A program made the translations under genes and the position numbers. From contig NZ_AEWH01000059.1 in the NCBI RefSeq assembly GCF_000190475.1, positions 143,372 through 207,371 on the forward strand: a stretch of 64,000 nt of DNA, in the 5' to 3' direction. Shown piece after piece: positions 35,334-44,717 of this stretch. Position 1 is the first letter of the stretch. Every line of letters starts with the position of its first letter. Below the pieces are notes generated by a model. The model was given only the letters and a program-made list of their open reading frames with translations. It had not been told where the DNA came from and made no database searches. The stretch is from Ornithinibacillus scapharcae TW25 (GTDB taxonomy: Bacteria; Bacillota; Bacilli; Bacillales; Amphibacillaceae).

Positions 35334-35819
35334 ATGAAAGCAAGAACATTAGTGGTGAATGCGCTTATTGCAGCTCTGTATATTGCAGTAACTGCATTGA
35401 TTGCACCAATTAGTTTTACGAATGTGCAGTTCCGTGTAGCGGAGATTTTCAACCATCTTATTGTCTTCAATAAGAAATATTTCTTTGGTATTGTGGTTGG
35501 AGTATTTATATCTAACTTACTTTTATCACCGTCAAAACTAGATTTAGTCTTTGGGGTTGGACATTCCGCAATATCATTAGGGATTATCATCTTACTATCC
35601 AAGTATGTAAAGAATATCTGGATATTATTAATTGCTAATACTGTTGTATTCTCATTTAATATGTTCATTATTGCTTGGGAGTTAAACATTATTGCAGACT
35701 GGCCATTTTTCGCAACATGGTTAACTACTGCAGCTGGTGAACTTGTGGTATTAGCTATCGGAATCCCGATTATGTATGCACTTCATAAACGAATTAATTT
35801 TAATAAGTTAATTGATTAG
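35334..35819 (+). CDS. queT: QueT family queuosine-precursor transporter
   Basis: 161 residues, about five helices: ALIAALYIAVTALIAPISF, 'VQFRVAEIFNHLIVFNKKYF', 'GVFISNLLLSPSKLDLVFG' are the QueT signature. It is the membrane S-component of an ECF-type importer for preQ1/queuine-type precursors. ATG 35334 follows the riboswitch and GGGAG; codons upstream are in the riboswitch and are not translated. Confidence 0.93.
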   Translation: MKARTLVVNALIAALYIAVTALIAPISFTNVQFRVAEIFNHLIVFNKKYFFGIVVGVFISNLLLSPSKLDLVFGVGHSAISLGIIILLSKYVKNIWILLIANTVVFSFNMFIIAWELNIIADWPFFATWLTTAAGELVVLAIGIPIMYALHKRINFNKLID

Positions 35820-35837
35820 AAAATCTTTAACGTAAAA

Positions 35838-35883
35838 TAAAAACCTTCACAGCCTCTATAATAGAGAACTGCGAAGGTTTTCT
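35838..35883. terminator. Bidirectional terminator between queT and plsC
   Basis: AAAACCTTC ... GAAGGTTTT with an inner CCTCTA/TAGAG stem; T/A runs on both sides. Confidence 0.82.
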
Positions 35884-36470
35884 TATTGTATTTTACTTTG
35901 TAATGATCTCATTTCCTGATCCAATTGGTGCATAAGAACCTCCATACCTTCTTTCTTGGACATCCCTTCTGGAAGATGGATTGGCTCACCATAGATTAAT
36001 CTAGGTTTAATTCGTTTGAATAAATCCTTAAAGTTATTTGGTCCAACATATGCTGCTGGTACGATAGGCACGTCACCATGAACGGCGATAGTAACCGCTC
36101 CGCGTTTTAGTGGAACATCCTCGCTTGAACGAGTACCACTCGGGAAAATACCAACCACTTTCCCTTCCTTCAGTAGCTTTCGTGGTGTTTTAATGGCACT
36201 AGGACCTGGATTTTCACGGTCTACCGGAAATGCATGTAAGCTTTCCATTAACCATTTAAGCGGTTTATTTTGAAAAAGCTCTTTCTTTGCCATATAGTGA
36301 ATCTCTGTCGGTAGCGTAGCAATTCCTAACCATAAAATATCGACAAAACCTGTATGGGTACAGGCAATAACATAGCTGCCTGATTTCGGTAATTTTTCTT
36401 TATCCAATACCTTTACTCTTCCAAATATACTAAGGAACATCTTAACAACAAAAGCTGCGAATTTATACAT
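35883..36470 (-). CDS. plsC: 1-acyl-sn-glycerol-3-phosphate acyltransferase
   Basis: 195 residues. Acyltransferase motif HTGFVD (HxxxxD, about residues 38-43), 'GIFPSGTRSSED' (variant FPEGTR), 'VPIVPAAYVG'. One N-terminal hydrophobic segment for membrane association. Converts lysophosphatidate to phosphatidate in phospholipid synthesis. ATG 36470 chosen with GAGGAG 6-8 nt upstream, rather than TTG 36485. Confidence 0.9.
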   Translation of the reverse strand: MYKFAAFVVKMFLSIFGRVKVLDKEKLPKSGSYVIACTHTGFVDILWLGIATLPTEIHYMAKKELFQNKPLKWLMESLHAFPVDRENPGPSAIKTPRKLLKEGKVVGIFPSGTRSSEDVPLKRGAVTIAVHGDVPIVPAAYVGPNNFKDLFKRIKPRLIYGEPIHLPEGMSKKEGMEVLMHQLDQEMRSLQSKIQ

Positions 36471-36783
36471 ATGCTTTCTCCTCAATTCTACTAAAAACTA
36501 TATTAATTTTACCATAAACTATTAGCACCTGGTACAAAAAATAACCTTACCTTCTTATGACGTTCGCCTCATCTCCACTTATATAAAATACTATCTTGGA
36601 TCCACATCTAAATTACTGTCTTATTTTAAAAGTTATACCATATACCTAGATAGTTAATTCACTTATCCATTTTCACGAATAAAGTATTGATACTAAATCA
36701 CCATTTTTACATTTATTGAAAAAAAGTTAATGATTAGAAGGGATTTTCAGTATTATGGAGAATATGTTTAATATAATTTATTT
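36471..36783. other. AT-rich intergenic region with no gene seen
   Basis: About 310 bp between divergent genes plsC and the amidase-domain gene. It must hold both promoters; TAATATAATT near 36768-36777 could be part of a -10 for the plus-strand gene. No repeats or RNA motif recognised. Confidence 0.5.
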
Positions 36784-36797
36784 AGGAGGAGAAAAAA

Positions 36798-37790
36798 TTA
36801 GAAAATTATTTAAGAGTTCTATTTACTTTAGCAGTATTAATAGGAGTTAATCTAAGTATGTTAGAAGTTGCAGATGCTTCTGAAGCAAAGTTAGATGATG
36901 ACTATACCTTGGGAGAGATAGAATCTATCTTGTTTGATTACTTTAAAGAAAGCACATTAGACTATGAGATAGGTTCAATCGAATTAAGAGATTATTTGTT
37001 AAATCAATTATTATATGATGAAGATAATAATTTAACAAATCATCCTCAGTACAAACTCATCCGTGCATATGCAGCAGAATATTTACATGAATTAGATCAG
37101 ACTCAACAACCAAGAATAGGTTTATCAGAAAATAATCCTAGTGTTGATTTTAATCTAGATCACCTGAAAAATAAAACTATAAAAGATATTAAAAAAGAAG
37201 TAAATGAAGGAGATTCCGCTGCCTTAAATAGCTATTCTTCCGAAGACGAAGTAGGTTTTTTAGCAGCATACAGTGGTTCAAAAGCCGCTAACTATGCAAC
37301 TAGTTGGTATAACAAAAGAAATTCTTTATATAATTCACATAGTAATGACTGCACTAATTTCGTATCTCAAGCTATCTTCGCTGCTGGTACTTCAGAACAC
37401 AAACCGAGTCCAGTCCCAACTGGAATTAAGGCTACCACGAGTCATTGGTATAGTGATCGCTATCAAGAATGGCGAACCAATCATTATGTTTACCGTTGGA
37501 AAGAATCAACTTCATGGATAAGAGTAGCTGATTTTTATACTTATTGGTCAAAATATATCCCTCAAAGAAACTACACAGGAAACTCCTCAGTAATAAGTTA
37601 TGCTTCGCTTGGGGATATTGTACTTTTTAGAGAAGCATCAACTGGACGAAGATACCATGCAACAATTGTAACAAAAAAGGCAAATGGGACAGTATATCTA
37701 ACTTACCACACTAATGACACTTTAAACAAAAATATTAAAAACATAAGTGATTCGTCCAATAACTGGACAGTATTTAAATTTACAAACTAG
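36798..37790 (+). CDS. Secreted amidase-domain protein lacking a canonical start codon
   Basis: Frame is open from 36786. A perfect AGGAGG (36784-36789) is followed after 8 nt by TTA (36798) where ATG/TTG is expected. From there the frame encodes a signal peptide (ENYLRVLFTLAVLIGVNLS, then VADA cleavage) and a ~300-residue mature protein. The first true start codon, ATG 36858, lies inside the signal peptide and has no ribosome site. The C-terminal ~160 residues are an Amidase_6 domain: 'NDCTNFVSQAIFAAG' (catalytic Cys) and 'RYHATIVTKKA' (His). Related Bacillus proteins are secreted, cell-wall associated. Could be a start-codon mutation (TTG to TTA), unusual initiation, or a base error. Confidence 0.75.
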   Translation, partial: LENYLRVLFTLAVLIGVNLSMLEVADASEAKLDDDYTLGEIESILFDYFKESTLDYEIGSIELRDYLLNQLLYDEDNNLTNHPQYKLIRAYAAEYLHELDQTQQPRIGLSENNPSVDFNLDHLKNKTIKDIKKEVNEGDSAALNSYSSEDEVGFLAAYSGSKAANYATSWYNKRNSLYNSHSNDCTNFVSQAIFAAGTSEHKPSPVPTGIKATTSHWYSDRYQEWRTNHYVYRWKESTSWIRVADFYTYWSKYIPQRNYTGNSSVISYASLGDIVLFREASTGRRYHATIVTKKANGTVYLTYHTNDTLNKNIKNISDSSNNWTVFKFTN

Positions 37791-37938
37791 TTACCGATTT
37801 AAGGAACCTCCTATCTCAAATGAGTGTACTTTTTGTGATTCATGTTAATAACATAAATTGAAATACTTTATAAATTTCAAGCATATACATTAATGTACAA
37901 ATTTTTAAGATACTTATCATCAAAGTGAGGGGAAACGA

Positions 37939-38253
37939 ATGAAAAACAAAAAAGTGTTACTTCTATTAGGCATCCTGATTGTCGCTTTCTTTTTACTTTT
38001 CGGCACGCTAAAAAAGTCCCCTATAGATGATTTTCCAATTCCAATCATTGCACAGGTAGACACGAAGCATTCCGATGAGCAAATCTCCTACCAATATAAG
38101 GGATTTAATAGTCTCTATGTGAAACACGTAAGACTATTTGGTTGGAAAGAAGTAGATAGATTGGGATCCATGGGCATCTTTGAAAAGGATGGAAAACAAG
38201 TTTCTTTAACTACTTTTAAGGATGGCTTTTCTATAGCAACCTACACAAATTAA
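37939..38253 (+). CDS. Small membrane-anchored or secreted protein of unknown function
   Basis: 104 residues. N-terminal basic stretch and hydrophobic helix (KVLLLLGILIVAFFLLFG), then ~75 soluble residues with two short beta-rich halves. No Cys lipobox. No family recognised. Ribosome site GAGGGGA before ATG and a strong terminator behind it show a real gene. Confidence 0.7.
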   Translation: MKNKKVLLLLGILIVAFFLLFGTLKKSPIDDFPIPIIAQVDTKHSDEQISYQYKGFNSLYVKHVRLFGWKEVDRLGSMGIFEKDGKQVSLTTFKDGFSIATYTN

Positions 38254-38258
38254 TGAAG

Positions 38259-38296
38259 ACCCTCTCCAACCTTTAGGAGAGGGTTCTTTTTTTTGC
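38259..38296 (+). terminator. Rho-independent terminator
   Basis: ACCCTCTCC ... GGAGAGGGT followed by TCTTTTTTTT. Confidence 0.93.
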
Positions 38297-38413
38297 CTGT
38301 TCGTGTACACAGTCTACATCGTTTAAATTTCATTGGAAAAAAAAGACTAATTTAACACGCTTCTGGTAAGCATAGATACTGTATCAAAGTACATATGAAA
38401 GAGGAGATAGACA

Positions 38414-40036
38414 ATGGTCAATGATCCAAATGAGCAATCACAAACGAATATCGAAAATGAGGACACGTTAACAACGAGACAAGGTCATCCCGTTACCAAC
38501 AACCAAAACATCCGAACGGTTGGTAATCGCGGTCCTGCTACATTAGAAAACTATGATTTTATCGAAAAGATTAGTCACTTTGACCGTGAAAAAGTACCAG
38601 AGCGAATTGTGCATGCTAGAGGAGCGGGTGCACATGGTTATTTTGAAACATACGGGATGGTGGGCGACGAACCCGCTTCTAAATATACCCGGGCTAAGGT
38701 GTTCCAAGGAAAAGGAAAACAGACACCAGTATTTGTCCGTTTTTCTACTGTGGTAGGTGGAAATGATTCACCTGAAACAGCCCGTGATCCCCGAGGATTT
38801 GCTGTTAAATTTTATACAGAGGACGGGAACTGGGATCTTGTAGGAAATAATTTGAAGATATTCTTTATTCGTGATGCAATGAAATTCCCTGATATGATTC
38901 ACGCATTCCGTGCAGATCCTGTAACGAATATGCAGGATCCTGAACGTTTCTTTGATTTCTGTTCGAATTCCCCTGAGTCTTTCCATATGGTGACATTCGT
39001 CTATTCACCATGGGGAATTCCGGCAAATTACCGGATGATGCAAGGGTCTGGAGTAAACACATATAAGTGGGTTAATGCAGAAGGAAAAGCAGTTCTCGTC
39101 AAATACCATTGGGAACCAAAACAAGGCATTAAAAACTTAACTGTAAAAGAAGCATCTGAGATTCAAGCTAAGAGCGTTAACCATGCAACACAAGATTTAT
39201 ATGAAGCAATTGAAAAAGGGGATTATCCCGAGTGGGAACTATTTGTTCAAATCATGGAGGATGGCCCACATCCAGAGTTAGACTTCGATCCACTTGATGA
39301 TACAAAGCTTTGGCCAGAAGATCAATTCCCTTGGCTCCCAGTAGGGCGAATGGTGTTAAATAAAAATCCAGAAAATTATTTTATGGAAGTAGAACAAGCT
39401 GCTTTCGGTACAGGTGTTTTAGTTGATGGACTCGATTTTTCTGATGACAAGATGTTACAAGGGAGAACCTTCTCTTATTCCGATACTCAACGCTATCGTG
39501 TAGGTGCTAACTACTTACAAGTACCAATTAACGCAGCGAAGAAACGTGTTGCAACGAATCAAGAGGGTGGTCAGCTCCGTTATCAGAGCGACAAAGCACC
39601 TGGACAAAATCCCCATGTGAATTACGAGCCATCCGTCCTTGGGGGGCTAAAAGAAGCAGAGCAAGTAGGTGTCGAGCATACCCCTAAGGTAGAAGGAAAC
39701 CTAGTTCGAGAATCCATCGACAGACATGACAATACAAAGCAAGCCGGTGAAACATACCGCCGCTTCGAGCAATGGGAAAAGGACGAGCTTATTAACAACC
39801 TGGTAAACGATCTAGCAATTTGTGATAAACGAATCCAAGACAAAATGATTGCTCTTGCTGAGGAAGCAGATGAAGAGTATGGTCGTCGCCTTCGCGAAGG
39901 TATTGCTGCCAAAACAAAAGAATTAGGTAATACGAAGATGGAGGCTGGTGAAGAGTTTCACCCACTTGGCAAACCAAGTGCCCCTGAAGCAGTGGATGAT
40001 GCGATTAAAAAAGGTAGAGATGCTGAGCCATATTAA
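38414..40036 (+). CDS. Monofunctional heme catalase
   Basis: 540 residues, small-subunit clade-type catalase slightly longer than KatA (483) and near KatX length. Distal His in [13 protein letters not shown] (about 75), distal Asn in '[12 protein letters not shown]' (about 145), proximal heme-ligand Tyr in [12 protein letters not shown] (about 356). Cytosolic H2O2 dismutation. No PerR box is obvious upstream. GAGGAG 8 nt before ATG. Monocistronic. Confidence 0.95.
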   Translation: MVNDPNEQSQTNIENEDTLTTRQGHPVTNNQNIRTVGNRGPATLENYDFIEKISHFDREKVPERIVHARGAGAHGYFETYGMVGDEPASKYTRAKVFQGKGKQTPVFVRFSTVVGGNDSPETARDPRGFAVKFYTEDGNWDLVGNNLKIFFIRDAMKFPDMIHAFRADPVTNMQDPERFFDFCSNSPESFHMVTFVYSPWGIPANYRMMQGSGVNTYKWVNAEGKAVLVKYHWEPKQGIKNLTVKEASEIQAKSVNHATQDLYEAIEKGDYPEWELFVQIMEDGPHPELDFDPLDDTKLWPEDQFPWLPVGRMVLNKNPENYFMEVEQAAFGTGVLVDGLDFSDDKMLQGRTFSYSDTQRYRVGANYLQVPINAAKKRVATNQEGGQLRYQSDKAPGQNPHVNYEPSVLGGLKEAEQVGVEHTPKVEGNLVRESIDRHDNTKQAGETYRRFEQWEKDELINNLVNDLAICDKRIQDKMIALAEEADEEYGRRLREGIAAKTKELGNTKMEAGEEFHPLGKPSAPEAVDDAIKKGRDAEPY

Positions 40037-40086
40037 GAATATTGGATAAGGTACTGGCTTAGGCTAGTACCTCTATTTTTTGCGAT

Positions 40087-40197
40087 TCGCCAAAGTAATA
40101 GTAGTATTCGCCGATCATATTGGTCGACTTGCCGAACAATATGACTTTTTCGCCGATGAAACCAAAAAATCGCCGAAGTTCTGTCACTTTTCGCCGA
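40087..40197. repeat. Array of six TCGCCGA motifs at a 21-bp period
   Basis: Heptamers start at 40087 (TCGCCAA), 40108 (TCGCCGA), 40129 (TTGCCGA), 40150, 40170 and 40191 (all TCGCCGA). Steps are 21, 21, 21, 20, 21 bp with AT-rich, non-conserved spacers. Located between the catalase stop and the HesB-like gene terminator. A short plus-strand frame crosses it, but it has no ribosome site. Confidence 0.8.
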
Positions 40198-40231
40198 ACC
40201 ACTTCCTACCTACATCCACCCGCACAATATC

Positions 40232-40260
40232 AAAAAAAGACAGGCGCCACGCCTGTCTTC
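40232..40260 (-). terminator. Rho-independent terminator of the HesB-like gene
   Basis: Minus-strand AAGACAGGCG TGGC GCCTGTCTT then TTTTT; directly after stop. Confidence 0.9.
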
Positions 40261-40264
40261 CTAC

Positions 40265-40561
40265 TTAATGATGGTGTCCCATCTTCGGATTGGTAATAAC
40301 CATTTCTTCCTGCGGTACGAAGAAATACTGTATCCATACTCCATCCAAATATTCGTTTCCTTTTTCTAGGATTATATCGATATCTTTGTCAGTTTTCACT
40401 ACTTCATCATTTTCAGTTGGTGTATCTAATTCTATATCGTAATGTGCATGGTCGCCATGGATATGGGTTACAAATACACGAATCATCTTACCTTGTGCTT
40501 CTTCGGATTCAAGCATCTTCTTTAATACTTTAGCTGCATTGCGGTTAATTTTACATTGCAT
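40265..40561 (-). CDS. HesB/IscA-fold-like small protein, His-rich, without the Cys ligands
   Basis: 98 residues. The sequence pattern (INRNAAKVLKKML... ending 'EYLDGVWIQYFFV') recalls the HesB-like Fe-S biosynthesis fold. However, the three conserved Cys of IscA/SufA are missing; the only Cys is residue 3. Instead there is THIHGDHAHYD (about 32-42, an HxHxDH cluster) and a C-terminal GHHH. That suggests metal binding of another kind, or a structural role. Family assignment is moderate. Confidence 0.65.
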   Translation of the reverse strand: MQCKINRNAAKVLKKMLESEEAQGKMIRVFVTHIHGDHAHYDIELDTPTENDEVVKTDKDIDIILEKGNEYLDGVWIQYFFVPQEEMVITNPKMGHHH

Positions 40562-40763
40562 GATTCATTACTCCTTTTATATAGATTATTTTCTCCCATT
40601 CAGCAAAAGAGAAAAACTCTCTACTGTATGAAAAATTACTTTTATATTGTTTCAGTTTTTACAAGAAAATACAAATTAAACATCTCAGATACATAATCAG
40701 ATACTCAGAATAGTAGTTTTCATGTATACTAAAAGTATTAGTAACTACAGAGGAGGAATGAAA

Positions 40764-41432
40764 TTGCCTGTACCTGTTAACCATGCAAAGCCTATCCGTA
40801 CAACGGCAAAAGAAAACGCATACAAGCAGATTCTTCATTGGATTATTGATGGAACATTATATCCTGGTGAAAAACTAAATGATACAGAACTCGCTGAAGC
40901 ATTAGGAGTTAGTCGGACACCAGTAAGAGAGTCTCTACAGTTATTGGAATCACAAGGGCTTGTGAAAATGTATCCCGGTAAAGCTACACAGGTAACAGAA
41001 GTAGAGGAAGAATCCATCCGAGATTTACTGCCGCCTTTAGCAGTATTGCAAGCATTATCCGCCGAACTCGCTATCGATCATATCACGACCGATACCATAT
41101 CAACATTAAGAAGAATCAATAAGGAGTTTATGATTGCTCTTCAGCAAGAAGATTTCCATGCCGCTTTAAATATTGATGAACAATTTCACCAGTTGATTGT
41201 TGATACTGCAAATAATCAGTACATTAACGGAATTGTGGAGAAGCTACAAGCACATGTTAGAAGGTTATTTTTCCACAACTCCATCATTTTATCTGATCAC
41301 TCCATAGATGTGCATGAGAGTATTATTCGGTCGATAGAAGAGAAAGATAAAGAACGAGCGTCTACTTTGATGAAAGAAAACTGGCTTGGTATTCTGAAGG
41401 ACTTCAATCTAGCTAATACTAATAACAACTAA
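40764..41432 (+). CDS. GntR family transcriptional regulator (FadR subgroup)
   Basis: 222 residues. N-terminal winged helix (about 15-75: 'AYKQILHWIIDGTLYPGEKL', 'ALGVSRTPVRESLQLLESQGL') and an all-helical FCD domain with metal-ligand-like Asp/His residues ('NIDEQFHQLIVDTANN', 'DVHESIIRSI'). Start TTG 40764: AGAGGAGG is 7 nt upstream; ATG 40758 is too close to it. Target unknown; the convergent brnQ gene is not an obvious one. Confidence 0.88.
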   Translation: MPVPVNHAKPIRTTAKENAYKQILHWIIDGTLYPGEKLNDTELAEALGVSRTPVRESLQLLESQGLVKMYPGKATQVTEVEEESIRDLLPPLAVLQALSAELAIDHITTDTISTLRRINKEFMIALQQEDFHAALNIDEQFHQLIVDTANNQYINGIVEKLQAHVRRLFFHNSIILSDHSIDVHESIIRSIEEKDKERASTLMKENWLGILKDFNLANTNNN

Positions 41433-41475
41433 AAAAGTCGGGATCCTAAAAGCTTAGGAAACCGACTTTTTCTTT
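41432..41475. terminator. Bidirectional terminator
   Basis: AAAAAGTCGG..TCCTAA / TTAGGA..CCGACTTTTT between convergent genes. Confidence 0.9.
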
Positions 41476-42834
41476 TTAAACTCTTGCAGCTTGTGCAACT
41501 TTCGTAAATCTAGAAATAATACCCGTTACTAGTAATACAATCAAAGCCGGTACTAACCAACCTAGCCCTTGACTATAAAACGGTAAAGTGTCTTCATAGA
41601 AGGTAATTACGGGCTGGAAGATACCGTAATCAGCAATCTGTAATGAATTGTATAGTGTTTTTACACCATCAAAAATACTAATGACAAATGTTACTGCAAT
41701 AGTGGTTATATAAACCATTCGTGAATGATTAAACAATGGCGACAAGAATGTCAACATCATCAAAACAATTGCTAGAGGATATAGGAACATTAATACCGGT
41801 ACAGAGTACATGATAATATTCGATAATCCAAAGTTCGCAATGATAAACGTGATAGTTGTGAAAAAGACTACTAACGTTTTATAGCTGAACCTTGGCATTA
41901 ATCGATGGAAATATTCCGCGCAGGCTGCCATTAATCCAATATTTGTCGTTAAACATGCAAGAACGATAACTATCCCTAATAAAACTGCACCAAACGAGCC
42001 GAAGTAATAATCGGCAGCACCACTTAATACTAGCCCTCCAGATTTAACTATCCCAAAAGCTTCTACACTAGTTGATCCTAGGTAAGCAATACCGATATAA
42101 ATTAATCCTAATAATAAAATAGCTATAATACCAGTTTTTGATGTCGCTCTTAATATTTCTTTTCTAGAAGTAATCCCCATTGCACGAATAGAATTAATGA
42201 CAATTATTCCAAAAACCAATGAGGCTAAGGCATCCATTGTATTATATCCTTCTAGAAATCCTGTAGTGAAAGCACTAGTGCTGTAAGGCTCAAGTGGTTC
42301 TTGCACTGCCCCCATCGGCTTAATCATAACTACTACCAGAAGTACCCCTAGTAGCAATACGATTCCCGGTGCTAATAGTTTCCCAACATTATCGACTAGT
42401 TTAGCCGGATTAAGTGAGAAGAAAAGAGAAATCGCAAAAAATACCACTGTAAATAAGAGTAAAGGTAGTTGAGTAGTTTCACTAGTTAAATGTGGCGCGA
42501 TAGCAATCTCAAATGCCACCGCTCCTGTTCTTGGAGCCGCAAAGAATGGTCCAATAGTAAGATATAGTAACGATGTAAATAACACTGCGTAAACTGGATT
42601 TACCCTACTTGCTAGGTCATGTAAATCCTTACTTCCCGAGTATCCCATTGCCAATATACCCATTAATGGTAATCCCACTCCTGTGATTAAAAATCCAAAC
42701 ACCGCTGGCCATAAACTTGAACCAGCTGCTTGTCCTAATTGAGCCGGAAAGATTAGATTACCCGCCCCGAAAAATAAAGCAAATAGCATAACACCTATTG
42801 CTAAATACGATGAAAATGATAGTTTTTCCTTCAT
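41476..42834 (-). CDS. brnQ: Branched-chain amino acid carrier BrnQ/BraB
   Basis: 452 residues, 12 helices, LIVCS family: 'FALFFGAGNLIFPAQLG' at residues about 19-35, 'GFLITGVGLPLMGILAMGYSG', 'LTIGPFFAAPRTGAVAFEI'. Na+/H+-coupled uptake of Leu, Ile, Val. ATG 42834 has AAGGAG 7 nt upstream; in-frame codons extend to 42900 without support. No T-box or leucine-type leader recognised. Confidence 0.92.
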   Translation of the reverse strand: MKEKLSFSSYLAIGVMLFALFFGAGNLIFPAQLGQAAGSSLWPAVFGFLITGVGLPLMGILAMGYSGSKDLHDLASRVNPVYAVLFTSLLYLTIGPFFAAPRTGAVAFEIAIAPHLTSETTQLPLLLFTVVFFAISLFFSLNPAKLVDNVGKLLAPGIVLLLGVLLVVVMIKPMGAVQEPLEPYSTSAFTTGFLEGYNTMDALASLVFGIIVINSIRAMGITSRKEILRATSKTGIIAILLLGLIYIGIAYLGSTSVEAFGIVKSGGLVLSGAADYYFGSFGAVLLGIVIVLACLTTNIGLMAACAEYFHRLMPRFSYKTLVVFFTTITFIIANFGLSNIIMYSVPVLMFLYPLAIVLMMLTFLSPLFNHSRMVYITTIAVTFVISIFDGVKTLYNSLQIADYGIFQPVITFYEDTLPFYSQGLGWLVPALIVLLVTGIISRFTKVAQAARV

Positions 42835-42995
42835 AACCGCTCTCCTTGAGTTGTGTTTTTCTGAATTATCTGACATTGTGATATGCAATATATTACACAA
42901 GTTATAGAAAACATCATACTATGAAACTTATTAAAAATCAATACATTATGACTAAATTTTTAGATTTTTTAAATTTTTGGCGAATACTAGATACA

Positions 42996-43034
42996 AAAAG
43001 AACAGTACCTGGAGCTTTTCCCACCAAGTACTGT
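42996..43034 (-). terminator. Terminator of the EcsC-like gene
   Basis: Minus-strand ACAGTACTTGG ... CCAGGTACTGT then TCTTTTT. Confidence 0.82.
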
Positions 43035-43041
43035 CTCTTAA

Positions 43042-43775
43042 CTAGAAATCTTTGGGTGATTCCGATAATATACGTAGTCTAAAACTATTCATAGCCGTTT
43101 CTCCTAAATGGTCCAGAAGGTTATAATTAGCATAAGCACCAACAATCGCTCCTATACCTGGGACTAATTGAAGAAGCTTCACTAAATCTATATAATCTCG
43201 ATATTCTTGTTGAAAGGACCTCCAGTCCATATCCACAAGCTTCTCCTTCTGTTCTTCCCAATTATCAATCATAAAGAATGTTTCTCGCTTTTTTTCATCA
43301 CTCGAAAAAGCTAATTGAAAAATATGAAGGAGAAATAATCGTTCCTCGTACTTGTTCGTGTCATACCCATAGACAGCTGCTACTTCAAACAAAAATTTCA
43401 TTTTAATGGATAAAAGTAGCGGGAAATCAGCAAGACCAAGAAGTATACCTCCTGCACCTGTCCCAGCTCCCTCAATGGTAGCGGTTTTACGATAGGTTGC
43501 TAATTTTTCTCTTGCCTGCTCATCTCGATCCTTTAACTTCCAATTGTTGGGTAAACTTTTTTCGTTGTTATATTAGAACCAACTAAAGTTGCTTTAATCA
43601 TTTGTTTTATACTTTCCGTAATAATAGCATGTGCTTTTTCTGGAATTTTTTCATTAATCTTTACCTGTGCTTTTTTTGCTAAACGATTCATCAAGCCAGA
43701 TTGCTTCATGATTTGTGTTCGCCAAACTTGCAGTTCATCATATACCTTTACTTCATATTCATGCATCTTTATCAT
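43042..43775 (-). pseudogene. EcsC family gene interrupted by a frameshift
   Basis: The 5' part (43775-43533) ends ...KKVYPTIGS-stop. In the -1 frame the sequence continues directly as WKLKDRDEQAREKL, then TIEGAGTGAGGILLGLADFP, and on through 'LLQLVPGIGAIVGAYANY' to 43042. One base is missing around 43535-43545; adding it restores 'YPNNWKLKD'. Together about 244 residues of an EcsC protein with two hydrophobic segments. EcsC proteins are linked to membrane and secretion physiology, function unclear. Lesion or sequencing error. Confidence 0.82.
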
Positions 43776-43837
43776 CCTCAGAGTTGTTTTCTTATAGTGT
43801 ACTTACGTATATCAGAAGGGTTTTGTTTCGAAATCTT

Positions 43838-44716
43838 TTAGCGCAATGATGATATAGATGGTCGAGTATATTTTGAGACTAATCCGTGTTTTGGGGAACT
43901 AATAAAGCTTATCAAGAAAATGATCCCTGTAGCAAAAGCCATCGAGGCTGAGATAGAAGTATCTATCCGTGCAGCGATTATATACCCCGTCACTGCTGAA
44001 ATAACTCCGAATATGCCACTCAATACTAACATCACCGATAATTTATCGGTCCATAAATACGCTGAGGCGGCTGGTGTAATTAACATCGCTACTACCATTA
44101 TGGCACCTACTGCATCAAAAGATGCAACTGTAGTAATCGATACAAGGCTCATAAAAAGGTAATGCATCAGTACTACAGGTATGCCAAGACTAGCAGCTAA
44201 AGCAGGATCAAAGGAAGTAAGTTTCCACTCTTTGTAAAATGCGATAATGCTAATCAATATGATAATTAGAACGATTGCTAGTAAAGCGGTGGCTTCAGGC
44301 ACGTTACCAATCAATGGAAGTGTTATGGTTTCCCAAGGAATAAACGTAATCTCTCCCATTAAAGCATGTTGAACATCAAGATGGGCATTACCAACCGAGG
44401 TAGAAATAAGGATTACCCCTAACGCGAATAACGTCGTAAACACAATACCAATGGAAGCGTGTTGTTCAATTTCTAGTTGATATAACCATTGAACTAGCAG
44501 CGCTGTTATTAATCCTGCGATAACGGCACCAATTAACATATGTGGACCGCTTAATTCACGCGTAACCAAAAAAGCAACTACAATTCCTAATAGTACGGTA
44601 TGACTGATTGCATCTGCCATCATTGCCATCTTTCTTAAGATAAGAAACACCCCTATTAAACTACAGGAGAGGCCAACAAGGGACGCCGTTAGGATAATCC
44701 AACCGGTATATGACAC
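43838..44716 (-). CDS. mntD: Manganese ABC transporter permease MntD
   Basis: 292 residues, 8-9 helices of the ABC-3 family: 'LVGLSCSLIGVFLILRKMAMMADAISHTVLLG' split over residues ~10-40, 'ITPAASAYLWTD'. GTG 44716 is the start: GGGGGG is 7 nt upstream; the earlier in-frame ATG 44737 precedes that site. Last gene of the mnt operon, 1 bp after mntC. Confidence 0.9.
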   Translation of the reverse strand: MSYTGWIILTASLVGLSCSLIGVFLILRKMAMMADAISHTVLLGIVVAFLVTRELSGPHMLIGAVIAGLITALLVQWLYQLEIEQHASIGIVFTTLFALGVILISTSVGNAHLDVQHALMGEITFIPWETITLPLIGNVPEATALLAIVLIIILISIIAFYKEWKLTSFDPALAASLGIPVVLMHYLFMSLVSITTVASFDAVGAIMVVAMLITPAASAYLWTDKLSVMLVLSGIFGVISAVTGYIIAARIDTSISASMAFATGIIFLISFISSPKHGLVSKYTRPSISSLR

Positions 44717-44717
44717 T

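Noticed and set aside
38297-38413. PerR box before catalase
   Set aside because: No TTATAAT-N-ATTATAA-like dyad seen in the short upstream region.
40087-40197. CRISPR array
   Set aside because: Conserved part is only 7 bp and the period 21 bp; no cas genes; spacers are too short.
40080-40268. 62-codon plus-strand frame across the 21-bp array
   Set aside because: No ribosome site, and its FA(D/E) heptads merely reflect the DNA period of 21; it runs into a terminator.
42835-43000. T-box leader before brnQ
   Set aside because: No AGGGTGGNACCGCG-like T-box sequence and no long structured leader.
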